From NCBI GenBank assembly GCA_905221605.1, contig CAJNDS010002599.1, forward strand, positions 1 through 64,000: a stretch of DNA of 64,000 nucleotides, given 5' to 3'. Position 1 is the first letter of the stretch. Every line of letters starts with the position of its first letter. A program made the translations under genes and the position numbers. Shown piece after piece: positions 50,270-59,371 of this stretch. The notes beneath the pieces are model-generated. The model worked only from the letters and a program-made list of their open reading frames with translations, did no database searches and was not told where the DNA came from. The DNA is from Symbiodinium natans (Eukaryota > Sar > Dinophyceae > Suessiales > Symbiodiniaceae).

Positions 50270-50586
50270 GTTCTATAGGTTGGCATTTGGGGAGGGTTTT
50301 AGGGTTTAGGGTTTAGGGTTTACGGTTTAGGGCTTGCGGGCTTCTGTGAATTTTTCCCCGAGCTTGGAACTCTTGACCATTAACCCCAACCCCCGCACCC
50401 TCGAACCTAAAACCCCGAACCCCTAAACCCCTTAACTCTAGTCCCTCATCCCCATAAACCCTAATCTCGAAACCCGTATCCCTAAACCCTAAACCCTGAA
50501 CCCTAAACCTTAAACCCTAAACCCTAAACCATTATTATCCCTAAACCCCAACCTGCAAGTTTGCTTCAGCCCCCACGTGCCCGCAG
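50270..50586 (+). other. Short intron
   Basis: G-type (50290-50335), unique sequence, C-type (50470-50530), then CACGTGCCCGCAG. Confidence 0.65.
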
Positions 50587-50642
50587 GACGGCCACCATGG
50601 GCGCCTGTCCGGCGGGAAACACCGTCGTGGGCCCAAGATACT
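50587..50642 (+). CDS. S6 exon (ACPAGNTVVG)
   Basis: Acceptor GCCCGCAG, frame TATMGACPAGNTVVGPRY. C-P-A-x-N-T fits S6. Donor ACC|GTCGTG or the end shown. Confidence 0.7.
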
Positions 50643-51513
50643 GACACAGGCTGGTTTGAGGTTTAGGGTTTGGGCTTTAGGGTTAGGGTTTAGGGTTTAG
50701 GGCCTAGGGTTTAGGGTTTGGTGACCCAATTAAGGTTGTGGACACTCCTTAATTCTGGAGTTCTCAGTAATCATTGTTCTATTGCTAGTAGCTGAGCTTG
50801 TGCACCGTACATTTCTTAATGAAGGGGTTTTGGGCTCTCTAAGAAAATGTCAGGGTTGAACGGGGTTCAGGCTTGAGGGTTGTGGTCTGGAGACGTAACT
50901 GATGCATGTGAGATCATCATTCCATTCCTTGCTGTGTGTGAGGGCCGAGTATTCGGCCTATCCCTAATTAAACCTTAAGCCCTAAACCCTATGCAGGTGC
51001 TGATCGGGCGTTTGCCAAGCTGTGTTACATACAAACGATGCGAGAACCATCTCCATCTGAGGACAGACAGATGTGCCAAGAAGGAAGATCTGCCATTTTT
51101 TCGGGTTTAGGGTTTAGGGAAGTATATATATATATATATATCTCTCTCTCTCTCTCTCTCTCGCTCTCTCTCTCTTATTTGTATGCATTAGAACTAGAAT
51201 ATTGTAGGGTGCTAATCGACTTTTATATTCAAAAAAAGCGAGCGAAAAAAATGTAAAGGTATGGGCGGAATGTCTGGCACAAACAGGGAGACCGTAAGCC
51301 TGGCCGTTACATCAGTCTAAACAGGTCTTGACTTAGGGTTTAGGGTTTAGGGTTGAGGGTTGAGGGTTTAGGGTTTAGGGTGTAGCGTGTAGGGTTTAGG
51401 GTTTGGGGTTTGGGGTTTAGGGTCCCAATCTCGTTATGCTCTAAACCCTGAACTTGAAGCCCTGAATCTAAACCCTTGCCGAGACGCATTCTTGACCGAC
51501 CATTGTGTCGCAG
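50643..51513 (+). other. Intron with microsatellite
   Basis: G-type (50660-50725), about 390 bp of unique sequence, TA and TC microsatellites (51125-51176), unique sequence, G-type (51335-51425), short C-type traces. Confidence 0.55.
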
Positions 51514-51540
51514 TCTACCTGGGATCCCCTTGCAATTTAG
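51514..51540 (+). CDS. Possible S6/S1 micro-exon (YLGSPCNL)
   Basis: Acceptor TGTGTCGCAG, frame YLGSPCNLG, ending before GGGGTCGG. It fits the P-x-C position where S6 meets S1. Confidence 0.35.
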   Translation, partial: STWDPLAI

Positions 51541-52107
51541 GGGTCGGAATAATTACTATATACTAGTATTCCCTGATGGTCCTTTGTAGTTATACTATAA
51601 TAACCCCCCCCCCCCCCCCCCCCCCCCCCGCCCCCCCCCCGCCCCCCCCCCCAAACCCCTATTCTATTATTAAGGCTCCTTTTGGGGGCGAGTAGTTCGG
51701 CAGGAATCGAGTGACAGGTGACCTTGCATCCAAACCTTACTGTGAACTCCACACAAACCCCTAAACCCTAAACCCTGAAGCCTAAACCCTAAACCCTAAA
51801 CCCTAAACCCTGAACCCTGCGGCTTCTTTGAGCCGCCATATAAGATTCTTCATTCTTCGGTCGTGACCATTAGACGTAAATGGGCTCCCTTGTTAGGCCA
51901 TTAACAGGCCCGCCAAACCCGCCAACCCTATTAACCCTAAACCCTCGCCTCAAAATTCCACGCCCTAAACCCCAAACCCCAAACCCCAAACCCCAAACCC
52001 TAAACCCTAAACCCTAAACCCTAAACCCTAAACCCTAAACCCTAAACCCTAAACCCTAAACCCTAAACCCAAAGCCCTCTTTTTGGGGTCTACGCTCCGT
52101 TGCTTAG
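51541..52107 (+). other. Intron with poly-C block and C-type arrays
   Basis: Unique sequence, a 47-base C-rich homopolymer block (51605-51651), unique sequence, C-type arrays (51755-51820; 51965-52070 with a CCCCAAA start), then GTTGCTTAG. Confidence 0.6.
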
Positions 52108-52184
52108 GAGCTGAATCGGTCCCTTGTTTGGGCTGCGCCGATGCGCAGCCCTCGGCCTGCCGGTGCACGGCCTGCCGCACTGCC
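52108..52184 (+). CDS. Cysteine-rich exon (CLGCADAQPSACRC)
   Basis: Acceptor TTGCTTAG, frame AESVPCLGCADAQPSACRCT then ACRTA. Five cysteines in 25 residues. Donor GCC|GTTTAG from the G-type array, phase 0. It fits S1 position but has extra cysteines. Confidence 0.65.
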
Positions 52185-53132
52185 GTTTAGGGTTTAGGGT
52201 TTAGGGTTTAGGGTTTAGGGTTTAGGGTTTATCTTGGCAGCCCGGTGGTACCCGTTTGCCCCCTTTTTGATTCAAGGTTCGCCTATGAAGTAACCAACCC
52301 TAACAAGATCTAACAAGGGTACCCCCCCCATAGGGCTTGGTTCAGGGTTGAGGGTTTACTGCTTTGGCGTTGTTTCAGGATATAGGTTTAGAGGCTTGGA
52401 GTGTCTAGGGACCATGGTTTGGGGCTTGGGGTATTGAGTTGAGGAAGATTGCACATTAAACTGTATAAGAAGTCGGGTGTGTAGCTGAAGTGCGGGGTCT
52501 CGGGCTCGCTGGGTGCAGTTGCTTCTGGGAGCAAGGCTTTCACTCACCCTAAACCCTAAACCCTAAACCCTAAACCCTAAACCCTAAACCCTAAACCCTA
52601 AACCCTAAACCCAGAACCCTAAACCAAGGCTTCAAGGATGGATGGATGGATTTGGCTTCTCCGGTGTCTTCGCGTGTTTTTGTCGAGGGCGCAATGTGCC
52701 CGCACGCATCTGACTGGACTTCTGTGCACCATCCATCCTAAACCCTGAACCCTGAACCCTAAACCCTAAACCCTAAAACTAAAACCTAAACCCTAGCCCT
52801 TAAACCCTAAACCCTCAAATCGTGCAGGGTTGAGGGTCGAGGGTTGACATGCCATGATCTGAGGCCTTCCTTGCCGTAGATCCAAAGCCGTTCGTGTCAG
52901 GACACCTGACCCTAGGCTCCTGAACCCTCAACCCTAAACCCTGAACCACACCTTGGACCGTGCACCCTCAAGCCCTAAGCTCTAAAAAACATGATATGAC
53001 CTCACCGAGATGTTAGTGGTGATCCCAATTTCAGGCTTCACGAAGTGTATTCCATAGACCTTAGACTAAACCCTAAACCCTATACCCTATACCCTATACG
53101 CTAAACCCTAAATCCTAAATCCGAACTCCGAG
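52185..53132 (+). other. Intron with family A copy 4 and arrays
   Basis: G-type (52185-52230), family A (52233-52335), unique sequence, C-type (52543-52625), a weak island (52629-52738) between two C-type arrays, mixed repeats, C-type (53070-53118). Confidence 0.55.
52233..52335. mobile_element. Family A element, copy 4, right end lost
   Basis: CTTGGCAGCCCGGTGG left end and the shared core GATTCAAGGTTC / AAGTAACCAACCC; the right terminal repeat is missing. Confidence 0.65.
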
Positions 53133-53210
53133 ATGCAACCACTCCGTCTGCCCGACACCAGACACCTCGCAGGGGATCCCAGAGCTGGAAGAGTCGACAT
53201 TCGTGTTCGG
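53133..53210 (+). CDS. S1 exon (CNHSVCPTPDTSQG)
   Basis: After CTCCGAG, frame CNHSVCPTPDTSQGIPELEE then STFVFG. Ends TTCGG|GTTTGG in phase 2 and joins the one-base entry of the 53915 exon. First of a run of six exons with consistent phases. Confidence 0.75.
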
Positions 53211-53914
53211 GTTTGGGGTTTGGGGTTTAGGGTTTGGGGTTTAGGGTTTAGGGTTTGGGGTTTGGGGTTTAGGGTTGAGGGTTTGGGGTTTTTGGGATGC
53301 CTAGTACCAGGGCGCGGCTCGTTTAAACGAAAAGAAGAGGTTAGAGCTTGGGGTTTGGGGCTTAGGGGTTGGGGTTTGGGGTTTAGGGTTTCGGGTTTAG
53401 AGTTTCAGGTTTAGGGTTTGGGGTTGAGGGTTTAGGGCTTAGGGTTTGGGGTTTAGGGCTTCGGGTACCCCAAGAGAGGGAGTTTGCAAGCAAGCCCCAA
53501 GGTGCATTGCGTCAGCCAGTAGCCTAGAAAATCTTAAATCTCGGAGCGAAGCCCCAGGGCCCGAAACCCCCGAACCCCAAAATTCTAGACCCCCAACACC
53601 CTATATAAACCTCAAACCCTAAGAACCCTACAAACCCTACCTAAGCCCCAAGAACCCTAAGAACCCTAAGACTAAGAACCCTAAGAACCCTAAGAACCCT
53701 AAGAACCCTAAGAACCCTAAGAACCCTAAGAACCCTAAGAACCCTAAGAACCCTAAGAACCCTAAGAACCCTAAGAACCCTAAGAACCCTAAGAACCCTA
53801 AGAACCCTAAGCCCTAAGAACCCAAAACCCTAAACCCAAAACCCTAAACCCTAAACCCCAAACCCCAAACTCCAAACCTAAGAACCCAAAACCCAAAACC
53901 CGAGCTTTCCCCAG
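53211..53914 (+). other. Intron with AAGAACCCT array
   Basis: G-type variants (53211-53465), unique sequence, degenerate C-type, then a 9-bp AAGAACCCT array (53645-53818) and CTTTCCCCAG. Confidence 0.7.
53645..53818. repeat. 9-bp AAGAACCCT variant array
   Basis: About 18 units of a telomere-derived unit expanded by two bases. Confidence 0.9.
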
Positions 53915-53975
53915 GCATACCGGCTTCGTCCTCTCCACGCAGTGGACTTGCGACACCGGCTACGGAGGGACCGCG
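53915..53975 (+). CDS. S2 exon (QWTCDTGYGG)
   Basis: Acceptor TTTCCCCAG, frame HTGFVLSTQWTCDTGYGGTA, donor CGCG|GTGGGA, phase 0 exit matching the S3 exon at 54811. Confidence 0.85.
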
Positions 53976-54810
53976 GTGGGATCCTGAGGGGGTTTTTGGG
54001 CTTAGGGCTTTTTGGGGTTTAGGGTTTGGGGTTTAGGGAGTTGGGGGTTTAGGGTCTAGGCGCTCGGGCTTTTTGGGGTTTAGGGTTGAGGGTGTTGTGG
54101 GTTTCAGGTTTAGGGTTGTAGGGTTCGGGTTTAGTAGGGCTTTTTGGGGTTTAGCGTTCAATTCGGGTTTTAGGGTTTGGGTTTAGGGTGTAGTAGGCTG
54201 TTTTGGGGCTTAGGGTTTCAAGGGGTCAGGGTTTCCTTAGGGTTTCTGTTAAATGCAGCGCGTCTAATGCACACATAAATGAACTTCGATATGGTCATAT
54301 TGATAATATATGGGAGAATGTGACAATGCAGTACGTCTACGGTTTCTGTTTTAAGACATACACGCATTCAATGAATGTACAAATAAAAATAAGCAAATAA
54401 ATAAAAATGCATATATATATATATAAGTTCCCCCCCCCCTGGGAATGGCTCTGACACGCTGAGGCTGAGCCACCAAGTTGACCAGTTCTCGCAGTTGCGC
54501 ACCCTTTTTTGGGGGGGTCCCTGTTCTTTAGGGTTTGGGGTTGGGTTTAGGGTTTAGGGTTAGGGTCAGGGTTTAGGATCATATTTCGAAATATCTTTGC
54601 CCTAAACCCCTCAGCCCGAAACACCTAAAGGATCTGAGAATGGTTACCCAGAGGCTCCAAAACCCCTTCATGAAGGAATATCCCTTCTTGTTAATGGGAA
54701 CCCGGAACCCTAAACCCTAAACCCCGAACCCCGAACCCCGAACCCCGAACCCCAAACCCCAAACCCTAAACCCTAAACCCTTAACTAAGGGGTTTGGGTG
54801 TCTGGGATAG
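53976..54810 (+). other. Intron with G-type and unique core
   Basis: G-type with inserts (53985-54240), unique AT-rich sequence (54245-54430) with a short open frame I do not support, poly-C, G-type units, C-type with CCCCGAA variants (54700-54785). Confidence 0.6.
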
Positions 54811-54868
54811 GTGGAGAGCTGCCCCATCAACATGCAAGACAACTGCAGCAGCGTTACGCAGCTGACAG
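54811..54868 (+). CDS. S3 exon (CPINMQDNCSSVTQL)
   Basis: Acceptor TGGGATAG, frame VESCPINMQDNCSSVTQLT, GC donor after ACAG in phase 1. The next exon starts GC, rebuilding Gly-Cys of L-T-G-C. Confidence 0.9.
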
Positions 54869-55581
54869 GCCCGTTTACTTGAGGGGTTCGGGATATTTGG
54901 GGTTTGGGGTTTGGGGTTTGGGGTTTGGGGTTTGGGGTTTAGGGTTTAGGGATATCTAGGGTTTAGGGTTTAGGGATATCTAGGGTTTAGGGTTTAGGGT
55001 TTCGTTCACCTTCACTTTCCCTCAGAAACTCGATATGGGGTGTCATACCAAGAGCCTACCAAACAGCGGGTTCTTTGGGGCAGGGTGTTCAGAGCTCATG
55101 GTTCAGGGGTTTTTTCAACTACCCCCACCCTCCTATAGGGTCTTTTAGGGTTTAGGGTTTTGGGTTTAGGGTTTTAGGGTTTAGGGCTACTGCCCCCCCT
55201 CTATGCTACCCCCTGGGTCCCCCCCCACCCCCCCCCCCACCACAATTAAGGTTACTTAAGGAAAATTAAGCTTATTTAAGTGGGGAACCTAGGGGGGTAG
55301 TACAGAGAGGTTTTGGGGTTTAGGGTTTAGGGTAGTAGGGAACCCATGAATGGTGTGGGGCTGCGTTGGGCGGATCCGTTGAGGGTTTTGTTGTTTTGGG
55401 GGCTCCCTGTCCGGTGGTTTAGGGTTCATGGGAGTGAGCGAGAGAGGGCTTCAACCCTAAACCCTAAACCCTAAACCCTAAACCCTAAACCCTAAACCCT
55501 AAACCCTAAACCCTAAACCCTAAAACCCTAAACCCTAAAACCCTCAACCCTTGAACCCCTAAACCCTAAACCCCCTCTCAG
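54869..55581 (+). other. Intron with G-type and C-type arrays
   Basis: GGGGTTT and G-type array (54890-55005), GATATCTAGGG repeat, unique sequence, an element with GGGGAACCTAGGGGGGTAGT related to 50010, C-type array (55452-55575). GC-AG intron. Confidence 0.65.
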
Positions 55582-55649
55582 GCTGCCTTCCCGTGGTCGG
55601 CTGCGTCAAGCCGTCAGCAGACGAGTGCGTGGCTTGGTCGCGAGCGTCG
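55582..55649 (+). CDS. S4 exon (GCLPVVGCVKPSADECV)
   Basis: Acceptor CCTCTCAG, 68 nt, frame CLPVVGCVKPSADECVAWSR, donor GCGTCG|GTAAGA (strong GT). Phase 2 in, 0 out. Confidence 0.9.
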
Positions 55650-55888
55650 GTAAGATTTGACGAACACCGAAGGTTTGTTGTGGGATCCCGGAAGCCCACA
55701 GGTTTAGGGTTTAAAGTGGTTTAGGGTTTAGGGTTTAGGGTTTAGGGTTTGGAGTCCTAAACCCTGAACCCTGCACCCTCGACCCGCCTCCCAGATTTTC
55801 CATGGCCTCAATCAGAATCCATCCTCGCAAGATCCAGAAAGGAGGGGTTTAGAGTTTAAAGTTTCGGACTTTGAGGCTAGTTGTTAGG

Positions 55889-56262
55889 ATACTTCACAAC
55901 CGAGAAAACCGGAGGTATCACATCGAAGCCTCCCATGATCGTGGCGGAGACTGCGAGGGCAATCGTTAGGGAGCTCGAGAGGGACATCGAGCTAGCGCCA
56001 GGGGCCGTTGTCATCACTACCGCCAACATCATGGTAGAGGCCTGTGGTTACCTCGTCTCACACTACGAGGGCATCGGTGATGGCCTCAGAAAGAAGGGGC
56101 GGTCGGTCACCATCAAGAAGCATGATGGATTGATTTACGTTGCCTTGTCCTTGTCCTCAGCTGCCGACCAAGTATCCACTTGGATTCTTTCAAGCAACGC
56201 ACCAGGAACTTGCTCGGATTGTCATCGCACTTCTTGTACACAATGTTCAGAGTTGGAAGTAA
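55889..56262 (+). pseudogene. Nested gene copy with a frameshift
   Basis: After TTGTTAG an open frame has no ATG at its start (first ATG at 55937). It reads YFTTEKTGGITSKPPMIVAE, then a well-formed region with LAPGAVVITTANIMVEACGY and GRSVTIKKHDGLIYVALS. Near 56140-56165 that frame degenerates into Ser/Cys-rich sequence, while the +1 frame becomes protein-like (KYPLGFFQATHQELARIVIA) and stops at 56260. I infer one frameshift in a captured or retrocopied gene. The alternating beta/helix pattern is loosely Alba-like, but I would not name it. No poly-A tail visible. Confidence 0.6.
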
Positions 56263-56403
56263 TTACACGATCCTATCCCTAAACCCTAAACTTAAACCCA
56301 AAACCCTGAACCCTTAAGACCCTTGCCGCATACAGACCCTTGCCGCGCATGACTCATCTCGTAGCACGTGCTCCTGGGTCTACTGCGCGCCTAGTCAAGA
56401 CTA

Positions 56404-56591
56404 GGATGCCCAGTAGTACCCCCCAGTCCCTGTTTGGGTTTAGGGTTTAGGGTTTCGGGTTTAGGGTTTCGGGTTTAGGGTATCGGGTTTAGGGTTTCGG
56501 GTTTAGGGTGTAGGGCTTCGGGTTTAGTTTAAGGGTTAGTCCCCTATAAGCCCCTGTAAGCAAAATCTATGGCACGTTGCTGGGCAACCGA
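56404..56591. mobile_element. Family A element carrying G-type repeat
   Basis: GGATGCCCAGTAGTACCCC at the left and GTTGCTGGGCAACCGAG at the right. About 100 bp of alternating GGGTTTC/GGGTTTA units fills the interior. Confidence 0.6.
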
Positions 56592-56807
56592 GAAGGGCTT
56601 TGCCATGTGTGAGTTGGCGATGCTTTCAGGATAGGATTGGGGTGTTGAGATGCTCTTGGTTAGGGGGCCATGAAGCACCGAACCCCAACACCCTAAACCC
56701 TAAACCAAAAACCCTCAGACCCGAAACCCTAAACCATCAACCCTGAACCCTGAACCCGAAACCCTAAACCCTGAACCCTGATGTAGGGTTTCACGTGGCC
56801 GCGACAG

Positions 56808-56839
56808 GTTTACGACACCTCCGACTGCGACAATCTTGG
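56808..56839 (+). CDS. S5 first-half exon (VYDTSDCDNLG)
   Basis: Acceptor GCGACAG, frame VYDTSDCDNL plus GG, GC donor in phase 2; joins the 57536 exon to give C-D-N-L-G-P-G, the S5 motif. 32 nt. Confidence 0.75.
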
Positions 56840-57535
56840 GCTCTGGGCCCGGCAAGAAGGAAAGTCAGGGCTTAGGGTTTAGGGTTTAGGGTTTGGGGTT
56901 TAGGGTTTAGGGTTTGGGGTTTAGGGTTTAGGGTTTAGGGTTTAGGGTTTAGGGCCGCTTTGAGAATGACCCGACACACTAACCCCCTAAACCACCGTTC
57001 GGGTTTAGGGTTGAGGGTGTAGGGCACCCGGCCAAAACCCCTTCCTCTCAACCGTTTGAAGGCTAAACTCGTAACCTCTCAAACCCTCTTACGACCCCTA
57101 AAACCCTAAACCCCAAACCCTAAAACCTAAACCCTAACCCCTAAACCTTAAACCATAAACCCTAAACCACGACCCCTAAAAGGTTTGCCACGGCTCAACA
57201 ACAGCGAATTCACCACACACCTCCAACATTCCAAGACCTTTCATCTGCTGAAGTCCTGATAATCCCAAACCACCAAACCCGAAGCCCTAAACCCTAAAAA
57301 CGAAACCCTAAACCCTAAACCTTAGCCCTAAACCCATAAACCCATAAACCCATAAACCCATAAACCCATAAACCCATAAACCCATAAACCCATAAACCCA
57401 TAAACCCATAAACCCATAAACCCATAAACCCATAAACCCATAAACCCCTAAACCCTAAACCCTAAACCCTAAACCCTAAACCCTCACCCTAAACCTCTAT
57501 AGAAAAGGGGGCCGGATCGATCCGCAAGTCCTGAG
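56840..57535 (+). other. Intron with AAACCCAT array
   Basis: G-type (56870-56955), unique and degenerate C-type sequence, an 8-bp AAACCCAT array (57330-57436), normal C-type units, then AAGTCCTGAG. Confidence 0.65.
57330..57436. repeat. 8-bp AAACCCAT variant array
   Basis: About 13 units, homogenised, inside C-type repeat. Confidence 0.9.
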
Positions 57536-57586
57536 GCCGGGTGAAGTGTGCGTCCTGCCGGGAGCCTCGTGTGCGGAGTGTTCAGG
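57536..57586 (+). CDS. S5 second-half exon with frame damage
   Basis: Frame PGEVCVLPGASCAECSG, starting like PGETC of 50193. Codon-by-codon comparison with 50193 suggests about two bases were lost after the first cysteine; the other frame then reads KCASCREPRV, the expected C-R-x-P. Donor CAGG|GTTTAG. Confidence 0.65.
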
Positions 57587-58561
57587 GTTTAGGGTTTAGG
57601 CTTCTAAATCGTGGCACATATATATATATATATATATGTATGTATGTCCATATATTATAAAAAACATATATATATATATATATCTCTCCCCAAAAACGGC
57701 CCATTGTCAAGAGAATCCCGTTTTGTCCTGAAGTTCGGGTTTTCGGGCTTTGGGTTCGAGGATGTGGGGCTTTGAAGGATTCCTGGGGAAGGGCTTTGAC
57801 GACGTGTGGCTTTGCGGTTTGGATTTTGCGGTTTGGATTGGAGGTCAGGGTGCGGTCTGGATTGGAGGTCAGGGTTTAGGGTTTAGGGTTTAGGATTCAA
57901 GGTTTAGGGTTTAGGGTTCAGGGATGGATTAAGGGCTTTCGGCCCTGGAAAATCCTAAGCACGAAATCGCTTGCGTCCGGGCGTGTTGCGGAGACAAAGG
58001 AGTGTCACGTCCTGATTCAAGGGGGTTAGGGTTGAGGGTTGAGGGTTTAGGGTCTAGGGTTTAGGATGTGCGTAGGGTTTAGGGTTCAGGGTTTAGGGTT
58101 TAGGGTTTACGTAGGGTTTAGGGTTTAGGGTTTAGGTTTAGGGTTTAGGGTTCAGGGTTCAGGGTTTAGGGTTCAGGGTTTGGGGTTTGGGGCTTGGGGT
58201 TTTGGGGCTTAGGGTTTGTCAGGTTTGGGCCGAGTCGGGTTTGGGGCGAACGGTCCCTGACGGTGTTGAGAGCCGCGGCCCGTCTGCACAGGAGCCTACA
58301 TAGCCATAAAGATCTTACCCTGGTTATCCCGAGATATGCCTAGAAGATCAATTTCCCCAAACACACATCATACCCATTCTATCAAGTTACCCTCTATAAG
58401 AGCAGGGTTCAGGTTTTTGCGGGTTGTAAAGTCAAGCAAGCTCTCGGCGCAAGGGCCTCAAGCTTTCTGATTTTTGTTGCTGCAATGAGGTTTCGGGTTA
58501 CCGCGCATGCTCTTGGGAGGGTTTAGGGCTGAGGCAGGGCTTATAGAGGCCTGCACGCCAG
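57587..58561 (+). other. Intron with TA hairpin and G-type arrays
   Basis: G-type units, TA runs in inverted arrangement (57612-57685), G-rich unique sequence, G-type arrays (57865-57925, 58025-58225), unique sequence to CACGCCAG. Confidence 0.6.
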
Positions 58562-58624
58562 GCGGTGCACAACGAACTACGACGGCACGCCCACGGGAGG
58601 CGCCATTCCCGACTGTTCGCTAGG
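58562..58624 (+). CDS. S6-like exon (CTTNYDGTPTGG)
   Basis: Acceptor ACGCCAG, frame RCTTNYDGTPTGGAIPDCSL, donor TAGG|GTGAGT, the strongest GT donor in the window. Segment assignment to S6 is tentative. Confidence 0.7.
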
Positions 58625-58933
58625 GTGAGTAAGGGTTTCTGGATTCGGAGGTTAGGGTTATCATAGGGCCTTGTCTCCAAGAAAGGGAACAAACCTCGGA
58701 AACCTCCGTGTGGATCGTCGAGTCGTATCGGCATCCAACGGCGGTTTTCAACCAGGCTCCAAGACCCCAACCCCTTTCACTTCTCTCCCTCCTGGTCCAG
58801 AGTAGAATCCGAAGCCCCCCAGGCCCTCAAAAAGCACTGTTCAGATGCAGACTTTGAGCCCCCTAAGCCTTGAGCCAAAGTGCGCAGCTTGGCAGCTCGA
58901 AAGGTCTGAAACGAGACAAGCCTCCACAGAGCC
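58625..58933 (+). other. Unique spacer upstream of the proline-rich ORF
   Basis: Unique, little repeat content. Overlapping antisense frames are present but not supported. Confidence 0.5.
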
Positions 58934-59371
58934 ATGGCCACGCAAGAATATGAGGAGTCAGTGGAGGCAGGGCCATCTTCCGTTGCAGGTCCGAATCCCA
59001 AGCAGCTCAAGAAGCCCAAGTACCGAGCAAGCCAGTTGAGGAGACAGTCAAAAAGGCCCTTTAAGTGGCAGCGACAGGGTCAGGCCTATGACCTGGAGAA
59101 GGTGAGCCACAAGCAGGAAGGTCTCCAGCTGAGTGGCAGTAAGGGGCAGCCTGAAGCCTTGCCCAGGCAGCCACCGCCGCCGCCGCCACCGCCTCGTCGA
59201 CCAAACGCCGGTCAGACTAGTGTTACCAAGGGCTCCTCTGTGCAGATCCCAGGACTTGGTGAGAGTCGGAAGCGTAAAACGCCGCCGCCACCGCCACCGC
59301 CTCCACGGCGGCCCCAGGTGGCTAAGGCAGCTTCCCAAGGGAGCGCCAGCTATCATCAGTCCCCGCAGTGA
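58934..59371 (+). CDS. Basic proline-rich protein, 145 residues
   Basis: ATG in GCCATGG; ends TGA at 59369. The N-terminal third is acidic then strongly basic (KQLKKPKYRASQLRRQSKRP). Two runs of eight prolines, each followed by RRP, start at about residues 79 and 115. Poly-proline next to Arg suggests SH3/WW-type binding and a nuclear or RNA-associated role, but this is inference and no domain is recognised. The GC-rich codon use resembles the exons, not the repeats. It lies in the interval between two S6-like exons on the same strand, so it is nested or marks a gene boundary. Confidence 0.6.
   Translation: MATQEYEESVEAGPSSVAGPNPKQLKKPKYRASQLRRQSKRPFKWQRQGQAYDLEKVSHKQEGLQLSGSKGQPEALPRQPPPPPPPPRRPNAGQTSVTKGSSVQIPGLGESRKRKTPPPPPPPPRRPQVAKAASQGSASYHQSPQ

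Larger units (their letters stand above)
55650..56807 (+). other. Intron hosting a nested gene copy
   Basis: G-type (55700-55755), short C-type, the nested coding sequence (55889-56262), C-type units, family A copy 5 with G-type repeat inside (56404-56591), unique sequence, C-type (56690-56780). Flanking exons join in phase 0. Confidence 0.7.

Noticed and set aside
53641-53818. CRISPR-like array
   Set aside because: Direct tandem 9-bp units with no unique spacers.
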